From assembly GCA_030817875.1 (NCBI GenBank), contig JAUSZU010000001.1:2232001-2296000 (forward strand): 64,000 nucleotides of DNA, read 5' to 3'. The notes under the pieces are model-generated. The model saw only the letters and a list, made by a program, of their open reading frames with translations. It was not told the DNA's origin and searched no databases. The translations under genes and the position numbers were made by a program. This document shows, in pieces, positions 1 to 8,753 of the stretch (the stretch's first letter is position 1; the number at the start of each line of letters is the position of its first letter). The stretch comes from Flavobacterium sp. W4I14. GTDB taxonomy: Bacteria; Bacteroidota; Bacteroidia; Sphingobacteriales; Sphingobacteriaceae.

Positions 1-201
1 TACCCAGAGGTTTCCCAGATAAGGCAGATGCCTTACCTTAATAGTAAAATTTTGGTTCATAAAGTTTGGTTGGTTTTTATGTTTAGGTTATTTCAAAAAA
101 TGTTTGTCGGTATCACTCGGAGTAGTCAATTTCCATCTGTATCTGTCAAACAAGAGCGGTTAATAAATTAGCCGGGCCAAAAATGATCCGGCTAACACAT
201 C
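1..201. other. Window edge, no gene seen
   Basis: This stretch lies downstream of the fucosidase gene. No convincing reading frame was seen on either strand. It holds a short palindrome at 20-35 (TAAGGCA-GA-TGCCTTA) and the candidate terminator hairpin at 168-195. The rest is AT-rich spacer. Confidence 0.5.
168..195 (-). terminator. Candidate terminator of the GH29 gene
   Basis: An 8-bp perfect inverted repeat (TTAGCCGG / CCGGCTAA) with a 12-nt loop lies just past the stop codon of the leftward glycosidase gene. On the minus strand it is followed by a weakly T-rich stretch, so it is a plausible but not canonical intrinsic terminator. Confidence 0.45.
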
Positions 202-1611
202 TTATTTTCTTTCGTTAAACACCCCTAGTTCTGCAATAGCGGGCGGGCTATCGAAGTCTGTAATGGTTACCTTTATTTTTTCGCACCATATGCGCTCGAA
301 TCTAAAAATACTCACCTTTTTCTCTCCCTCTTTTTTTGCAGCTAAAGCATTCCATTTACCATTTGCATAGTACTGTAAACTGTAGGTAGCTTTTCTGTTA
401 TTGCCCGCGGTTAGTACCACCATATTACAGGGAACAGCTTTTTCGAAATTCAGTTCATACCATGGCGACTTTACGGTATGATTGGATGACCAGCTCGAAC
501 CGAAATCATCATCGTTGGCAAAATCCATGATATTCATATCATCACTCCAGCTGCTATTACTTTTTATGTGCTTGGCCAGGTTGCTCGAAATAATCGGTGC
601 AGCGTGCGCAGGAATACGTGGAAGATCTGTAGATTTTTTATAAATCTGGCCCATTTCTTTAAGTGCTGCCAAAGCGTTATCGTCTATTAAACCATTTTTA
701 CCGGGCGCTACATTGAGAATAAAATTGCAATAGGCACCGTTGTAAGGAATGATGAATTTGTTCACTAGTTCAGGTACGTTTTTTACCGGAGTTGTTGGAA
801 AAGACGTTTTCCAGAACCAGTTGGCCTGCAGCGGAAGACAGGCAAGTGCTGGAAGTTTGTTATTTTCTTTAGAAATAAACTGCCCCGCGCCCTGCTCATA
901 AGATTTGATATCTGTATAAAATAGCGCCTGCGTAGGATATTTTGCTGCATTTAAATCCATCACCAAACAGTTTGGTTGTAATGATTTAATCAGGTAATAG
1001 ATATCTTCAAAAGGTACCTGATCATAAGAAATCCTCGACCATGGCGCGTCCCATCCATCGATAATCAACGCTGTGATCTCGCCATAATTGGTGAGCAGTT
1101 CGGTAATCTGATCTTTGATCATTTTAACGTTAGCTGGAGTAATCTGGTTTGGACGGATGCCATGATGGGTATCCAATATGGAATAATACAACATTACCTT
1201 TAATCCGTTTTTGCGGAAAGCATCTGCATATTCCTTAACTACATCGCGCTTTAGCGGCGTATTCATTACGTTATACGCTGTAGTTTTGGTATTCCAGATC
1301 GGGAAACCACTGTGGTGTTTAGTGGTAAGGCAACCATAGGTCATGTTAGCAGATTTTGCGGCTTTTGCCCACTGGTCTGCATCCAATTTTGGCGATTGGA
1401 ACAATGAAAGGTCGGCATCAGGATCAGACCAGTCCTGATCCATAAAAGTTGGCATCCCATAGTGGATAAACATGCCCAACCCAAGGTCAACAAAATCCTG
1501 TTGAAGTTCGGGCAGTGGTTTATTGGCCGATTTTTGCTGGGCCATTGCCGGATAAATAGATATCGTTCCCGAAACGATAAGCAATAATGATAAAATCCTT
1601 TTAAAGGTCAT
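202..1611 (-). CDS. Secreted alpha-L-fucosidase (GH29) with C-terminal discoidin-like domain
   Basis: A glycoside hydrolase family 29 type enzyme, expected to release alpha-L-fucose from glycans in the periplasm or outside the cell. Residues 1-24 form a signal peptide ending in AMAQ. The catalytic barrel covers about residues 35-330; TTKHHSGF (His99, His100) is the family's substrate-binding motif, and Asp185 in LIIDGW sits where the GH29 nucleophile is expected. Residues about 345-469 resemble an F5/8 type C (CBM32-like) beta-sandwich, which would bind sugars. At 469 aa the length is normal for the family. The gene stands alone, divergent from the histidine kinase gene, with no SusCD pair beside it. 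Exact substrate linkage cannot be read from sequence. Confidence 0.9.
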   Translation of the reverse strand: MTFKRILSLLLIVSGTISIYPAMAQQKSANKPLPELQQDFVDLGLGMFIHYGMPTFMDQDWSDPDADLSLFQSPKLDADQWAKAAKSANMTYGCLTTKHHSGFPIWNTKTTAYNVMNTPLKRDVVKEYADAFRKNGLKVMLYYSILDTHHGIRPNQITPANVKMIKDQITELLTNYGEITALIIDGWDAPWSRISYDQVPFEDIYYLIKSLQPNCLVMDLNAAKYPTQALFYTDIKSYEQGAGQFISKENNKLPALACLPLQANWFWKTSFPTTPVKNVPELVNKFIIPYNGAYCNFILNVAPGKNGLIDDNALAALKEMGQIYKKSTDLPRIPAHAAPIISSNLAKHIKSNSSWSDDMNIMDFANDDDFGSSWSSNHTVKSPWYELNFEKAVPCNMVVLTAGNNRKATYSLQYYANGKWNALAAKKEGEKKVSIFRFERIWCEKIKVTITDFDSPPAIAELGVFNERK

Positions 1612-1733
1612 TTCTCTTTTTTTGTTAGGTAATTGGTGTTAGTTGTTTGAAAGCGTTATTGGGTTACAGATACTTATGAACCCCAATCGATCAACATTAA
1701 TCTGGTTTTTATTGCGGTCTGCTTTCCATTATT

Positions 1734-1741
1734 CAAAGCTA
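1734..1741 (-). promoter_or_regulatory. Possible -7 box for the GH29 gene
   Basis: The minus strand reads TAGCTTTG, an exact match to the Bacteroidota -7 consensus TAnnTTTG, about 120 bp upstream of the fucosidase start. No convincing -33 TTG was found at the usual spacing, so this is tentative. Confidence 0.3.
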
Positions 1742-1776
1742 CACCCGACATTGAAAGAATTTGTCGAACGAAAACG

Positions 1777-1802
1777 TAACAGAAACCTAACAAAAGCTTA
1801 AC
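1777..1802 (+). promoter_or_regulatory. Three TAAC direct repeats at 11-bp spacing upstream of the two-component genes
   Basis: TAAC occurs at 1777, 1788 and 1799, exactly 11 bp apart and on one face of the helix, ending 44 bp before the histidine kinase start. Response regulators of the OmpR/PhoB family typically bind direct repeats with about 11-bp periodicity. An autoregulatory site for the regulator at 3294-3998 is a reasonable inference, not shown by the sequence. Confidence 0.4.
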
Positions 1803-1846
1803 GGTATGGTATTTATGAAATAATACGGCTATTTTTAAAGGATAAA

Positions 1847-3280
1847 ATGAAAGATCGTATATATAAGTCAGTAGTGTTGGTCAGCTTTCTGATATTGCTT
1901 CTGGTACAGCTCAGGTTAACCTATAATTCTTACGTTCTGCGCGACAGGGATTATAGTTTGAAAGAAAAAACGCTGATTAACGATGAATATGGACGCAGTA
2001 TATCCGAAGACAAAGTTTATAAGGGCGGCGGAAAGATTATCGATTCGATCCTCTCAAGAAATATGCCCGCGCTCAAACAAGCATACTTAAGCAACAAGAA
2101 AGAATTTGTTAAACGCTCGCAAAGCGTTAGCAACACACTGTTAAAAGACCTGCAAAAGGAAAGCACTATGGACAGTGTTTTCCGCTCGATCGTTAAAAGG
2201 AATGGGTTAGATTCCAATCTTCAATATCTGCTCACTTTCCAGTCAATTGAGATTAACTTCGATACCAATATCGGCAACATTCCCATATTTGACACCAGTA
2301 CCGATACATTGTTCAAAGCATCCCAAAAAACACCGTTTGGAGTCATCATTGATGGCACATTAACTGATCCGAACGTTCAGAACAGGGTAACCAACCTTTC
2401 TGTTAGTGGTAAACTGGTTTACGATTATAGAATTACCTTTAATCTTTTTGTCGATCCTCCAGGCCGCACTTTAAAAGTTGCTTTTCAAATGCTGCCCACA
2501 TTTTTATTGGTTGCACTTTGTATCATTATTATTGTAGGCATTAATTATTACACCTATATCAGCTGGATGCAGCAGAAAAAAGAAACAGATATTAAATCTG
2601 ATTTCCTAAACAGTATTAAACATGAATTTAACACCCCCATTACGACTATATTAGTGGCAAGCAAAAGCCTGCACGAAGATGAGGTGCTCAATGACAGGAC
2701 ACGCGTAAATGCACTCGTAAATATTGTAGAGAGACAGGCACGGCGACTTCACTCCCACATTAACCAGATGCTGGAAATTTCCGAAATCAACAGCAACATT
2801 AACCTGGAGGAAACAGATCTTAATTATGCAATTCTTACTTTGGTTAACGATTATAAAATAAAAGTTCAAGAACCAAATAGCCTTACTTTTGATCCTCATG
2901 GTTCGGAAATAATGATCATGGTTGATCCTTTTGTGTTTACCACCATGTTACAAAACATCCTCGATAACTCCTTTAAGCACAATCATAGCGATATAAAAAT
3001 GACGGTGCTCTTTATTACCGGGCATAATGGCAGATATACCATCCATATTAAAGATAATGGGAAAGGAATTGAAGACGCAATGAAAGAAAAAATATTCGAT
3101 AAGTTCTTCCATGCAGGCAAAGATAATACCGTTTCGGGCCTGGGGCTGGGCTTATATTACGTTAAACAATGCATTGATATTCATGGCTGGGAAATCAGCG
3201 TAAAAACGGCGCTGGGAAAAGGGACCGAATTTCTGATTCATATCCCTGCGGAGCAGACCCTAATTAGTACAAATCCTTAA
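1847..3280 (+). CDS. Membrane sensor histidine kinase
   Basis: A two-component sensor kinase of 477 aa. Residues about 8-25 and 213-235 are membrane helices that enclose a periplasmic sensor region of roughly 190 residues, which matches no domain I can name. A HisKA dimerisation domain follows with the phosphoacceptor His259 in SIKHEFNTP. The ATPase domain shows an N box (NILDNSFKHN), a G1 box (DNGKGI) and a G2 box (GLGLGLYYV), so all the catalytic motifs look intact. The stop codon is 13 bp before the response regulator start, so the pair is almost certainly one operon. Signal unknown. The 11-bp TAAC repeats upstream suggest autoregulation. Confidence 0.93.
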   Translation: MKDRIYKSVVLVSFLILLLVQLRLTYNSYVLRDRDYSLKEKTLINDEYGRSISEDKVYKGGGKIIDSILSRNMPALKQAYLSNKKEFVKRSQSVSNTLLKDLQKESTMDSVFRSIVKRNGLDSNLQYLLTFQSIEINFDTNIGNIPIFDTSTDTLFKASQKTPFGVIIDGTLTDPNVQNRVTNLSVSGKLVYDYRITFNLFVDPPGRTLKVAFQMLPTFLLVALCIIIIVGINYYTYISWMQQKKETDIKSDFLNSIKHEFNTPITTILVASKSLHEDEVLNDRTRVNALVNIVERQARRLHSHINQMLEISEINSNINLEETDLNYAILTLVNDYKIKVQEPNSLTFDPHGSEIMIMVDPFVFTTMLQNILDNSFKHNHSDIKMTVLFITGHNGRYTIHIKDNGKGIEDAMKEKIFDKFFHAGKDNTVSGLGLGLYYVKQCIDIHGWEISVKTALGKGTEFLIHIPAEQTLISTNP

Positions 3281-3293
3281 TCTAGAGAATTTT

Positions 3294-3998
3294 ATGAGTT
3301 ATGATATCGTAATAATTGAAGATGAAATAGACCTGGGCAATGTAATTTCAGAATACCTGAAATTGAGGGGATTCAGTGTGCTATGGTTCAAAACTGCTTC
3401 AGAAGCGTTGGCGTATTATAGCGCAAACCAGCTTGATAACAAATTGGTTATTGTGGATGTACAGCTACCAGATATGAACGGCTTTGACCTGGCCTCAGAG
3501 ATGGTAATGATCAACTCCAATCAACCTTTTTTCTTTCTAACGGCACATAACGAAAAACAGGACCGCCTTCGCGGCCTCAAGATTGGTGCAATAGATTATA
3601 TTTCAAAGCCATTCGAAATTGAGGAGCTGGTACTTAGAATAGGAAATATCATCAATAAGTTTTCTAGCGCTCCAAACGTGCAGTTCCCATCCAGTTTAGG
3701 GTTTATCAACATAGGCGACATCAGGTACCAAAAAGATCAGCTGTTTCTGCGGATGCCCGACAGCAAAGAAGTTTCCTTAACCGTTAGAGAATCGGAAGTA
3801 TTAGATCGTTTGGCTGGCAATATTAATCAGGTAGTGAAAAAGAAAGATATCTTATTGGCGTTATGGGGAAACGATGATTACTTTAATGGAAAAAGCCTTG
3901 AAGTTTTTATTTCAAGGCTAAGACGGCTCTTCAAGGCCTCTGACCATGTTAGCATAGAAAACGTATATGGCCTGGGCTACATTCTAAAAGTTAAATAA
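3294..3998 (+). CDS. OmpR-family response regulator
   Basis: The cognate regulator of the preceding kinase, 234 aa. The receiver domain covers about residues 1-120, with acidic residues E9, D10 and E11 near the N-terminus, the phosphoacceptor Asp55 in IVDVQLPD, and the conserved lysine in the ISKPFE motif. The C-terminal winged-helix DNA-binding domain (about 130-234) has the typical Trans_reg_C ending LRRLFKASDHVSIENVYGLGY in spirit: recognition helix followed by a beta hairpin. Co-transcribed with the kinase. Targets are not evident; the TAAC repeats at 1777-1802 are one candidate site. Confidence 0.93.
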   Translation: MSYDIVIIEDEIDLGNVISEYLKLRGFSVLWFKTASEALAYYSANQLDNKLVIVDVQLPDMNGFDLASEMVMINSNQPFFFLTAHNEKQDRLRGLKIGAIDYISKPFEIEELVLRIGNIINKFSSAPNVQFPSSLGFINIGDIRYQKDQLFLRMPDSKEVSLTVRESEVLDRLAGNINQVVKKKDILLALWGNDDYFNGKSLEVFISRLRRLFKASDHVSIENVYGLGYILKVK

Positions 3999-4236
3999 TA
4001 GCATATTTATTGCCTGCAAAATCGGGTAGCTGATCTTTATAAAGATGCTCATTATTCCATGTAAAAATTGTTAAAACAAGTTCATCGGAAAGTATCTCAA
4101 AAACATATTCCACCAGAGCATCATATTTTTCAAGATCTTCGGCGCTAAAAGATGAATCAACAGATTATTTTCTACAAGAATACGCGAAATCATCTCTCCA
4201 AAAATAATTTGAATATTTGATTTACCATAGTATATA
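3991..4236 (-). pseudogene. Decayed short protein, frames broken
   Basis: On the minus strand a 57-codon open stretch (4164 down to 3991) reads as a plausible hydrophilic protein tail containing AEDLEKYDALVEYVFEILSD and ending in NKYAII. It has no start codon. The preceding segment continues as protein-like text in other frames (GEMISRILVENNLLIH, and before it TMVNQIFKLFLER), so at least two frame breaks separate them. The 3' end overlaps the response regulator stop by 8 bp. I do not recognise the family. It could also be chance, since the pieces are short. Confidence 0.3.
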
Positions 4237-4290
4237 AATCAACATTTACTTCTTAATCGTTCATACTAAGCTTCAAGTAGTGCTATCAGG

Positions 4291-4485
4291 TTATATTTTC
4301 TTCACATTGATCGCTACTAATCCTTTTCTGCCCTGCTCGGTTTCATACTCTACAATGTCACCCGCCTTGAGGTCGCGAACCAATAGTCCAGTTACGTGTA
4401 CAAAAATATCCTCCTGGTTTGCATCCGGCGTGATGAAGCCAAAACCCTTTTCGCCGTTATACATTTTAACCTTACCTTGTTCCAT
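4291..4485 (-). CDS. Cold-shock domain protein (CspA family)
   Basis: A 64-residue single cold-shock domain, the usual length for the family. It binds single-stranded nucleic acid and acts as an RNA chaperone in the cytoplasm. RNP1 is KGFGFI (residues 13-18) and RNP2 is DIFVHV (26-31), both intact and with the surface aromatic residues. It is a single-gene unit with no partner. The roughly 190 bp upstream are AT-rich, as expected for the long leaders of csp genes, but I could not identify a promoter with confidence. Confidence 0.93.
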   Translation of the reverse strand: MEQGKVKMYNGEKGFGFITPDANQEDIFVHVTGLLVRDLKAGDIVEYETEQGRKGLVAINVKKI

Positions 4486-4681
4486 ATATAGATTTTGTAA
4501 AAAGCTGGAAATTATTTCCCAAAGTGGAAGATAGTCGAAATATTCAGAAAAATGTATTATTAAGATACAACATTGCTGATAACATAGTTATACACAATCG
4601 CACCCAGATTAAAGTTCATTAGCTGATATTTTCAAAAACCAATTTTAGGTTTGTCCTCCTCTAGCAGCTAGGGTTCAAATT

Positions 4682-4879
4682 TCACTGAACGGTTATGGTA
4701 TATTCTACCGTTAGCACTTTAGCCTTAACTAAAGTTGTTTTATTTTTATAAACCTGTATATCCTGAATGTAAAGCGGATGTAACCATACCCCAGATTCAA
4801 TCGCAAGATTTCCGGTGGTATTGAGCATATAGAGACTGATCTTACCGTTTACTGCGGTGTATTCGGGAAAGCTGAAAGT
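4682..4879 (-). pseudogene. C-terminal fragment of an unidentified, probably secreted beta-sandwich protein
   Basis: Minus-strand codons 4879 to 4682 are open for 65 residues after an in-frame stop at 4880-4882. They read like the end of a secreted protein: alternating beta-strand text such as NGKISLYMLNTTGNL and WLHPLYIQDIQVYKN, then a stop. There is no start codon near the beginning. The fragment ends next to a transposase remnant, which suggests that an insertion and deletion removed the rest. The family was not recognised. Confidence 0.4.
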
Positions 4880-4921
4880 CTAAATAATATCATTACCGAC
4901 CGCATTATCTGCATATCCTTA

Positions 4922-5056
4922 ACTTTTTTTATCAATAGATCTACGAATGCCTCTGCAGAATCTCTCAATGCCAAGATCAAAGCTTTTAGAGCAATATCGA
5001 GAGGCATTATGGATATTAAGTTTTTCTTATTCAGATTATCGAAAATATATGCCTAA
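4922..5056 (+). pseudogene. C-terminal remnant of an ISAon1/ISL3-like transposase
   Basis: A 44-codon open stretch ending in TAA matches from memory the C-terminal end of Bacteroidota ISL3/ISAon1-type transposases: the STNASAESLNAKIKAFR motif carries the catalytic-site Glu region of the DDE domain, followed by a RGIMDIKFFLFRLSKIYA-type tail. No upstream part of the transposase is present. The following bases (5057-5160), rich in repeats of GATCC and with ACTACTCCACAAG, may be the old right end of the element. Confidence 0.6.
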
Positions 5057-5181
5057 AGGATCCCTCAACTTTTTTGCTTGATCCATTTTTTAAGCATATA
5101 GTTGAGTTAAAAAATGACTACTCCACAAGTTTTGGTATTGATCCCTTTTCCGCTTGATCCATAAAATATCAACGTTAAAAC

Positions 5182-5213
5182 AAAAAAGCCTTTAAATCTA
5201 ATGATCTAAAGGC
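5182..5213 (-). terminator. Intrinsic terminator of the tRNA operon
   Basis: On the minus strand an 11-bp stem (GCCTTTAGATC pairing with GATTTAAAGGC, one G-U pair) with a 4-nt loop is followed directly by TTTTTT. It lies 13 bp past the last tRNA-Pro gene. Confidence 0.8.
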
Positions 5214-5226
5214 TCTCTGTTTTGTG

Positions 5227-5300
5227 TCGGGATGGCAGGATTCGAACCTACGACCTCCTGCTCCCAAAGCAGGCGCGATACCGGGCTACGCTACATCCCG
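5227..5300 (-). tRNA. tRNA-Pro (TGG), second copy
   Basis: The minus strand folds as a full cloverleaf: acceptor CGGGATG/CATCCCG, anticodon stem CCTGC/GCAGG with loop TTTGGGA (anticodon TGG), and a GGTTCGAATCC T arm. The CCA end is not encoded. The sequence is identical to the tRNA-Pro at 5351-5424 and lies 124 bp downstream of it. Confidence 0.95.
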
Positions 5301-5350
5301 AACTTGGTATCGATCTTTTAATCCTGTTTTAAAAGTGGATCAACTTTTTG

Positions 5351-5424
5351 TCGGGATGGCAGGATTCGAACCTACGACCTCCTGCTCCCAAAGCAGGCGC
5401 GATACCGGGCTACGCTACATCCCG
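5351..5424 (-). tRNA. tRNA-Pro (TGG), first copy
   Basis: Same sequence as the copy at 5227-5300, anticodon TGG. The 11 bp flanking the 5' end (reading AACTTGGTATC on the plus strand) are also shared by both copies, which marks a recent tandem duplication of a unit of about 124 bp. Confidence 0.95.
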
Positions 5425-5524
5425 AACTTGGTATCTTCTTTTTAATTTCCCTTTTTCGAAGGGATTGCAAAGAAACGGTTTTAAATTGATAATTCCATTT
5501 TTATTTGCATTTTTTTTATTCTTT

Positions 5525-5612
<88 letters not shown>

Positions 5613-5657
5613 TTTTATCCTCTATTTTCTGCCCTACCGGCGTTGTTTTGAGGTCTG

Positions 5658-5686
5658 CAAATATAGTAAAACAAGTTATCCAACAA
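5658..5686 (-). promoter_or_regulatory. Promoter of the tRNA operon
   Basis: The minus strand has TTG (5684-5686), 18 bp, then TATATTTG (5658-5665), an exact TAnnTTTG -7 box. Both the boxes and the spacing fit the Bacteroidota sigma-ABfr promoter. Transcription would start about 40 bp before tRNA-Ser. Confidence 0.55.
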
Positions 5687-5693
5687 AAAAAAA

Positions 5694-7772
5694 TTACAAA
5701 ATTTGTTGATAATCTATACGCACATGATAGATGCTCATAAGCATCGTCTTGAATATCAATTTGATAGTCTCAATATCTTTTAATGTTAAATCGCAATCAT
5801 CTAACTGATTTTGCTCCAATTTGTAGTTAATTATCCGTTCAACGATGTCATTTATGTTCTGAGCATCGGGATTTTTCAGACTTCTAGAGGCAGCTTCGAC
5901 TGAATCTGCAAGCATTAACACACCAGTCTCTTTGCTAAAAGGTATTGGTCCGGGGTAGCGGAAAATGTTTTCGTCGACAAATTTTTCAGGCGTATTTTTC
6001 AAAAAAGACTGATAAAAATAATCAACCCGGGTATTTCCATGGTGTGTTCTGATAAAATCGATAATCGCTTCAGGAATCTGGTTCTTCCTTAAAATCTCAA
6101 TTCCTTTATGTACATGCTGAATAATAATCTGCGCACTTTGCTCATACGGCAGTTTATCGTGCGGGCTAACGGCAGTATTCTGGTTCTCTATAAAATATTG
6201 CGGATTATCTACCTTGCCAATATCATGATATAAAGCACCTGCCCTTACCAGCACCGAATTGCCTCCTATTTTAAATATCGCGGCCTCTGCAAGGTTTGCC
6301 ACCTGTAAAGAGTGCTGAAACGTTCCAGGCGCTTTAAAGGCAAGCTCCCTTAACAGTTTATTATTGGTATTGGTGAGTTCAATTAAGGCCACATCTGATG
6401 TGATACCAAAAATACGTTCGAACAGATAAATTAAGGGGTAAGCTAAAAGAGATAAGAGTACACTAAAAACAAAAGGAATAAAATTCATCCATTCTATTTC
6501 GCGGAAAGATCCTTCGCGAAGCAGGGCAATACCTATAAAAGAAACCAAATAAGCCAGAAGAATAAATAAGGCCGAAACCAGAAATCTTTCGCGCTTAACA
6601 AAGTTTTTTATACTAAATATGGCAACCATACCCGCAGTAACCTGATAAAACACAAACTCGAAACTATTGGCCACAAAAAATCCAGCAATTAAAATCACCA
6701 GCATATGAAGGTAAAGTGCCAAACGGGTATCAAACAGGATCCTAATGATAATGGGCACTACACAGAAAGGGATGTAGTACAAACTTGGAATTTCCATTTT
6801 AATGGCCCAGGTTAATGCCAGTAACATCCCCGTGGTAACAATCAGGATTAAGGAAAGCTGGCGGTTATCGGCAAAAATATCCTTCCGGAAAAGAAAAAGG
6901 AACGACATTAAAATGGCGAGTATAAAGCCAACCAATATTACCTGGCCCAAATAAACCAATGCCCTGCTCCCAATTGTTTTGCTTTGTGCATCGTAGGTTG
7001 CTTTATAAGATTCCAGTTTCTGATAAATTTCTTCATCAATAACATCATTCTTCGCTACAATAAGCTCCCCTTTTTGCACCATACCCTTAGTAGTAGAGAT
7101 ATTGTTAACCGTATTATCCTGTATGGTTTGGGTTAGCCGCTCATCAAATACAATGTTCGGCGTAATATGATCAATGGCAAGGTTCGCAACCAGATCGCCC
7201 ATAACCTGATTGGGGGCTTTAAAATTATCTTTAAAAAACTTCAGGGCCGATTCTGCCGTAAAAACATCCTGTGTATTCTTTTCCTGGGCAACATTGTTTT
7301 CAAGTAAAGAAAAGTCATAGTTCTTCCCTCCTGCCTGATGTTTCACATTTAAACCAATAATCCCTTTCCCGTAAATGTTCTGCAGCAATTTATAGGAAGC
7401 ACTTTTATATGCGTCCTTATCTTTTTCGTTAAGTTGCTTAGATTTCCATTTCACATCAAACTCGTTGGCAAACTCTTCCAAAGCATTCGCCGTAATGCCC
7501 CTATCGAATTGATAAACAGGTAAAATATCTTTTAGTGCATTCTTTTTATCGGCACTAACCTGCGGGTTGGTTTTTAAAATAGCAAAACTGAAGGGCGAAA
7601 TCAGGTCCTTGTTTTTCCATACTGCATTTTTTTCAAACTCATATCTAAACCGCGGCTGTTTGGGCAGAAATAACGTAATAATGAATACGGTAAATATCAT
7701 CATCACATATTTTAGGTTTGATGAATACTTCCGGTAAAGGATTTTGTGTGAATTTCTCTTGATTTTGGCCAA
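5694..7772 (-). CDS. 7TM receptor-type HD-domain phosphohydrolase (PgpH/YqfF-like)
   Basis: A membrane-bound HD-domain protein, 692 aa, the usual length for this Bacteroidota family. One N-terminal membrane helix (about 22-40) is followed by an extracytoplasmic 7TMR-HDED-like region (about 45-265), a block of membrane helices (about 270-460), and a cytoplasmic HD domain (about 475-640). The metal ligands are visible: FQHS (His487), ALYHDIGK (His516, Asp517) and RTHHGN (His577, His578). In Firmicutes the family degrades cyclic di-AMP; that substrate is inferred here, not shown. It is followed on the same strand by the tRNA operon, which has its own promoter inside the 81-bp gap. Confidence 0.9.
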   Translation of the reverse strand: MAKIKRNSHKILYRKYSSNLKYVMMIFTVFIITLFLPKQPRFRYEFEKNAVWKNKDLISPFSFAILKTNPQVSADKKNALKDILPVYQFDRGITANALEEFANEFDVKWKSKQLNEKDKDAYKSASYKLLQNIYGKGIIGLNVKHQAGGKNYDFSLLENNVAQEKNTQDVFTAESALKFFKDNFKAPNQVMGDLVANLAIDHITPNIVFDERLTQTIQDNTVNNISTTKGMVQKGELIVAKNDVIDEEIYQKLESYKATYDAQSKTIGSRALVYLGQVILVGFILAILMSFLFLFRKDIFADNRQLSLILIVTTGMLLALTWAIKMEIPSLYYIPFCVVPIIIRILFDTRLALYLHMLVILIAGFFVANSFEFVFYQVTAGMVAIFSIKNFVKRERFLVSALFILLAYLVSFIGIALLREGSFREIEWMNFIPFVFSVLLSLLAYPLIYLFERIFGITSDVALIELTNTNNKLLRELAFKAPGTFQHSLQVANLAEAAIFKIGGNSVLVRAGALYHDIGKVDNPQYFIENQNTAVSPHDKLPYEQSAQIIIQHVHKGIEILRKNQIPEAIIDFIRTHHGNTRVDYFYQSFLKNTPEKFVDENIFRYPGPIPFSKETGVLMLADSVEAASRSLKNPDAQNINDIVERIINYKLEQNQLDDCDLTLKDIETIKLIFKTMLMSIYHVRIDYQQIL

Positions 7773-7890
7773 AACGATGTAATTATTGTATTGTCAAAAA
7801 TAGCATTTTTATCTAATATACATTTTACAGGTTTTGTTTGCAATTACCAGATTTTATATTTTACTTTATGATATCAAATTAATATCAATT

Positions 7891-8748
7891 ATGTATCAGG
7901 AAAAAATTATTAATCCGCCATCGGGCTATCTAACATTCGCACTATGCATTGCATTGCTGGGCGCTTCTATTTTCTGTTTTTTTTCAGAAATTTTTCTCTG
8001 GGGAGGGATTTTACTGGCAATAGATATATTTTTAATATTCCCGGGCTTTTTAATCATCAACCCCAATCAATCAATGGTGCTCACCCTTTTCGGAAAATAT
8101 ATCGGTACGGTAAAAGCCGATGGATTTTTCTGGGTAAATCCCTTAACCGCTAAAAGACGTCTATCGTTAAAAGCGAACAATTTAAACGGGCAACAATTAA
8201 AGGTTAACGACAAACTGGGCAACCCGATCGAAATTGCGGCTGTGGTGGTTTGGAAAGTAAACGAAACTGCCAAAGCCGTGTTTTCTGTTGAGAATTATAT
8301 GCAATACGTAAACATACAAAGCGAAGCCGCTGTAAGGCATCTGGCTAACATTTTCCCATACGACCATGCTGAAGGGGAAGAAACCAGCATCACGTTAAAA
8401 GATGGTGCTGATAAAGTTAGTGAACTTTTAGAAAACGAACTGAACGAACGTTTATCGAGAGCAGGTATTGAAGTTTTAGAAGCCAGAATTTCGCATTTGG
8501 CCTATGCGCCAGAAATTGCCAGTGCGATGTTACAGCGTCAACAGGCCACTGCAGTTATTGCAGCCCGTAAATTAATTGTTGAAGGTGCTGTAGGCATGGT
8601 AGAGATGGCTTTAGAGAAATTATCGCAAAAAGGAATTGTTGAGCTGGATGAAGAGCGTAAAGCCGCTATGGTAAGCAATTTACTGGTGGTGCTTTGCGGC
8701 GATCGACATGTACAGCCTGTGGTAAACACCGGAACCTTATATAATTAG
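7891..8748 (+). CDS. SPFH-domain membrane protein
   Basis: A stomatin/prohibitin/flotillin/HflK-type protein of 285 aa. Two hydrophobic helices lie near residues 12-50, and the SPFH domain follows from [12 protein letters not shown] to a helical C-terminal part ([18 protein letters not shown]). Such proteins form membrane scaffolds; the client is unknown. I chose ATG at 7891 ([10 protein letters not shown]); the frame is open upstream to a TTG at 7834, but that would put the start almost against the divergent gene and add no recognisable sequence. It is followed after 5 bp by a membrane protein gene and then a ribbon-helix-helix gene, which looks like a three-gene operon. Confidence 0.88.
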   Translation: MYQEKIINPPSGYLTFALCIALLGASIFCFFSEIFLWGGILLAIDIFLIFPGFLIINPNQSMVLTLFGKYIGTVKADGFFWVNPLTAKRRLSLKANNLNGQQLKVNDKLGNPIEIAAVVVWKVNETAKAVFSVENYMQYVNIQSEAAVRHLANIFPYDHAEGEETSITLKDGADKVSELLENELNERLSRAGIEVLEARISHLAYAPEIASAMLQRQQATAVIAARKLIVEGAVGMVEMALEKLSQKGIVELDEERKAAMVSNLLVVLCGDRHVQPVVNTGTLYN

Positions 8749-8753
8749 ATAAA

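Noticed and set aside
7834-7890. TTG start for the SPFH gene
   Set aside because: The ATG at 7891 gives the expected family N-terminus, and the extra residues look like upstream noise.
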